From NCBI GenBank assembly GCA_017508895.1, contig JAFWRA010000022.1, forward strand, positions 1-25,712: 25,712 nucleotides of DNA. Direction: 5' to 3'. Origin of the DNA: Bacteroidales bacterium. Lineage in GTDB: Bacteria; Bacteroidota; Bacteroidia; Bacteroidales; F082. The notes under the pieces were generated by a model that was not told the DNA's origin, made no database searches, and worked only from the letters and a program-made list of their open reading frames with translations. Each line of letters opens with the position of its first letter. Positions within the stretch are counted from its first letter, which is position 1. Below are positions 25,001 to 25,712 of the stretch, in pieces. The position numbers and the translations under genes are program-made.

Positions 25001-25263
25001 AGATTTGTATTATAAGACCAATTACCAATCTGATCCGAACTGACAGGTAATTGTTCCTCACGGATAGCATGTGAGTTGATGCCATCCGGCATCTTTGTCA
25101 CCCAAGCTTGAACATCATCATATACGAGGTAGAATAAAAAAGGTTGTTGCAATTCCCAATCATTCAGTGATTGTGCATTCACAACATTTTTCATTCCAGC
25201 CACGCATAGTAGTAGAAATAACATAAGCATTCTTGCTCCTTTAATAAGTAAATGGTTTTTCAT
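22066..25263 (-). CDS. Secreted DUF4091 (glycoside-hydrolase-like) multidomain protein
   Basis: The 1065-residue exported protein has a signal peptide (hydrophobic MLMLFLLLCVAGM, cleavage near VNAQ). An N-terminal beta-sandwich-like region (~35-240) precedes a TIM-barrel-like part with FFYPYDEPE (acidic pair at about D365/E366). DUF4091 follows at ~455-560 (GGLDFYVDITG, GDGILLYPG, SLRLKQLAAGIDDYDYMHLV). Residues ~619-652 form a short module with an HDWGEW start and RCCQDCG end. Residues ~660-920 share the beta-rich module of the FISUMP protein (NQWANLNNWANS, LPSTGESVVI, WNLVGNPYLCEVY). The C-terminus (YLHLVDNITGADIDLL, ending FRLIFSAN) is a common Bacteroidetes pre-sorting module, but no PNP-type T9SS sorting domain follows. 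DUF4091 is linked to glycoside hydrolases, so extracellular glycan processing is likely; activity is unproven. The gene stands alone with its own leader. Confidence 0.87.
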   Translation of the reverse strand: MKNHLLIKGARMLMLFLLLCVAGMKNVVNAQSLNDWELQQPFLFYLVYDDVQAWVTKMPDGINSHAIREEQLPVSSDQIGNWSYNTNLDRGWLGLAKNEREGFQVFYREREKGRNLRVDVSPFLNAQNEVLEHTVYYEEFFYIDTILTGNPSNDLKPIDDSLAEALVPYHGEPKVTRVGYNKMFYIELISRKDQSQGEYFSNITLYEGNAVLASKPVTAKVWNFALPEGHYSEVVMGLYNCNSGYKSTNTFLTLNGIQVDDNGNVAPEDLEEAKRILNGYQNCLLEHGVSTYEIPRWLMEDDPKSAELTMADPRRKVFTVPVLYGDLDNSGLDFNPSAQQVLLQYKDMVYNNPFLKDKAFFYPYDEPENTTDFAAIDQFCSVLSGYWPGYHATVPFYSDYSSTIEAFDGKIDILCPTHSYFNPGNDFSNATIAEQRLRNYMDLLHKWWKPDNPKIGGLDFYVDITGSTGVIRRILFWQQYLARGNGMLYWNCAFLPNNWQKKHMPLPEGIRNANGDGILLYPGTMFGQDAAIPVVSLRLKQLAAGIDDYDYMHLVEEFLGEQRVWDYLNRAFDFGNHNFPNTLCGAWNKQLEVYRGYTCHPTQISRWWYGNLLDAANTEHDWGEWQIAVLPDEDHDGLEIRCCQDCGTQESRSMSYTSLYRFVGTEDNQWANLNNWANSPETLPSTGESVVIDSDCEINDNTEVYYVVVNDGFNLTINEGATFTSQRITTEGDAQVIIEDGAQLFTMSEGVQATVKKNVTTQGDTDRWYFISTSLASDVVPSESNGLLSSTEDNYDLYWFNQSDNLEWRNYKSDNFSLENGIGYLYANSEENASLVFTGTTNGSISKEFGLDYDANVYLAGWNLVGNPYLCEVYANTSYYTLNDDGSAIEPNPVSSSVAIPACTGIMVKAETEGESVVFSKTAPETATNKGVLQIALNLSMSESVEISTGSTTLIDKVIVSFNQGDELNKLVFSKDNAKLYIPKGNEDYAIACVDKQGEIPLNFEAKENGNYTISVTPESVKMNYLHLVDNITGADIDLLVTPNYTFEANRTENPSRFRLIFSAN

Positions 25264-25346
25264 AGGGCTAATTTTATTTCTCAGATTTGTTTATTTCGTT
25301 TTTATAAAGTGGCTGTAAATTTAGTGATTAATTTTGACTACAATAA

Positions 25347-25389
25347 TAAGAACCTTATTTTGGAACAAAACTCTAAAATAAGGTTCTTA
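25347..25389. repeat. Perfect 15-bp inverted repeat between gdhA and the DUF4091 gene
   Basis: TAAGAACCTTATTTT (25347-25361) and AAAATAAGGTTCTTA (25375-25389) are perfect reverse complements with a 13-base loop. The element is separate from the gdhA terminator about 70 bases away and lies 84 bases upstream of the DUF4091 start. No U-tract follows on either strand, so it is not a standard terminator. It could be a regulator site, an RNA hairpin in the DUF4091 leader, or a relic of a small mobile element. Confidence 0.7.
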
Positions 25390-25455
25390 CAAGGATAATC
25401 ATGTATCAATTCCTGTGTCTTTTACAAAACACACATTATTTCCAAAACTCCATGC

Positions 25456-25492
25456 AAAAAAAAGCAAGGCAGCCCTTTTGGAGCCGCCTTGC
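25456..25492 (-). terminator. Intrinsic terminator of gdhA
   Basis: On the minus strand the stem GCAAGGCGGC (25492-25483) pairs with GCTGCCTTGC (25473-25464), with one mismatch in ten, and is followed by eight T residues (complement of 25463-25456). It lies 23 bases after the gdhA stop and is a textbook Rho-independent terminator. Confidence 0.9.
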
Positions 25493-25514
25493 AAAAACCT
25501 TTTTTGCTCTGGAA

Positions 25515-25712
25515 TTAGATGATACCTTGAGCCATCATAGCGTGGGCAACACGCATGAAGCCAGCGATGTTAGCACCCTTCACATAGTTGATGGTGCCAT
25601 CGGCTTGCTTACCGTATTTCACGCACTGATCGTAGATGTCGCTCATGATCTTCTTCAGCTTCTCATCAACTTCCTTAGCGGTCCAGTTGATGTGACCAGC
25701 GTTCTGGCAGAT
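25515..25712 (-). CDS. gdhA: NADP-type glutamate dehydrogenase, C-terminal fragment
   Basis: The window ends inside this gene. The last 65 residues are present, starting ICQNAGHINWTAKEVDEKLK and ending GANIAGFMRVAHAMMAQGII, with stop TAA at 25517-25515. The NxxxxxWTxxEVDxKL segment and the GANIAGF-KVA-AM-AQG(I/V) ending are typical of the ~445-residue hexameric glutamate dehydrogenases (GdhA), which aminate 2-oxoglutarate to glutamate in ammonium assimilation. NADP preference is inferred from the family because the cofactor domain is outside the window. The start lies beyond position 25712. A strong intrinsic terminator follows, isolating it from the DUF4091 gene. Confidence 0.92.
   Translation of the reverse strand: MCQNAGHINWTAKEVDEKLKKIMSDIYDQCVKYGKQADGTINYVKGANIAGFMRVAHAMMAQGII

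Noticed and set aside
1..25712. CRISPR array, tRNA/rRNA genes, transposases, integrases or phage genes
   Set aside because: I looked for regular short repeats, structural RNA signatures and mobile-element proteins and found none I could support.

Overview
The window looks like the chromosome of a gut-type Bacteroidales (Bacteroidetes) bacterium. Three of the large secreted proteins end in type IX secretion (T9SS) type A sorting domains. FISUMP and DUF4091 proteins are present, intergenic regions carry TAnnTTTG-like -7 promoter boxes, and there are no obvious Shine-Dalgarno sequences. No rRNA, tRNA, CRISPR array, transposase or integrase was seen.

Layout. Positions 1-3018 (+) hold a tight housekeeping cluster: the 3' end of clpC, then cca (tRNA nucleotidyltransferase with HD domain), then miaA. 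A nested palindromic repeat lies in frame inside the 5' end of miaA. Positions 3021-5336 (-) encode a secreted FISUMP-type protein whose last 40 residues have a codon pattern like a diversity-generating retroelement (DGR) variable region. Positions 5389-6228 (-) encode a BadF/BadG-type (N-acetylglucosamine kinase-like) ATPase, divergent from speA (arginine decarboxylase, 6373-8259, +). A second half-copy of the palindromic repeat lies in the speA leader.

Positions 8261-20149 (-) are a block of surface and secreted genes. In transcription order they are a 1552-residue modular T9SS protein, an 882-residue T9SS protein, a 999-residue IgGFc-binding-like T9SS protein, a small lipoprotein and an outer-membrane beta-barrel. 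The last four are spaced like an operon behind a good -7 box. The 882- and 999-residue proteins share a duplicated ~1.32 kb C-terminal half but have unrelated N-terminal halves. The inferred role is display of adhesive, modular proteins on the cell surface.

Positions 20224-21806 (-) are a two-gene unit, an archaeal-type AAA ATPase and a Nudix hydrolase with an ATGA start/stop overlap. Upstream is a compact operator-like site made of tandem 14-mers inside a 10-bp inverted repeat. Positions 22066-25263 (-) encode a large secreted DUF4091 protein with accessory modules. The window ends in the 3' end of gdhA (25515-25712, -) with a clear intrinsic terminator.

By eye, the housekeeping genes are richer in G+C than the surface-protein genes. 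The best leads are the repeat translated into MiaA, the DGR-like tail, the two-paralogue surface operon, and the ATPase-Nudix operator.
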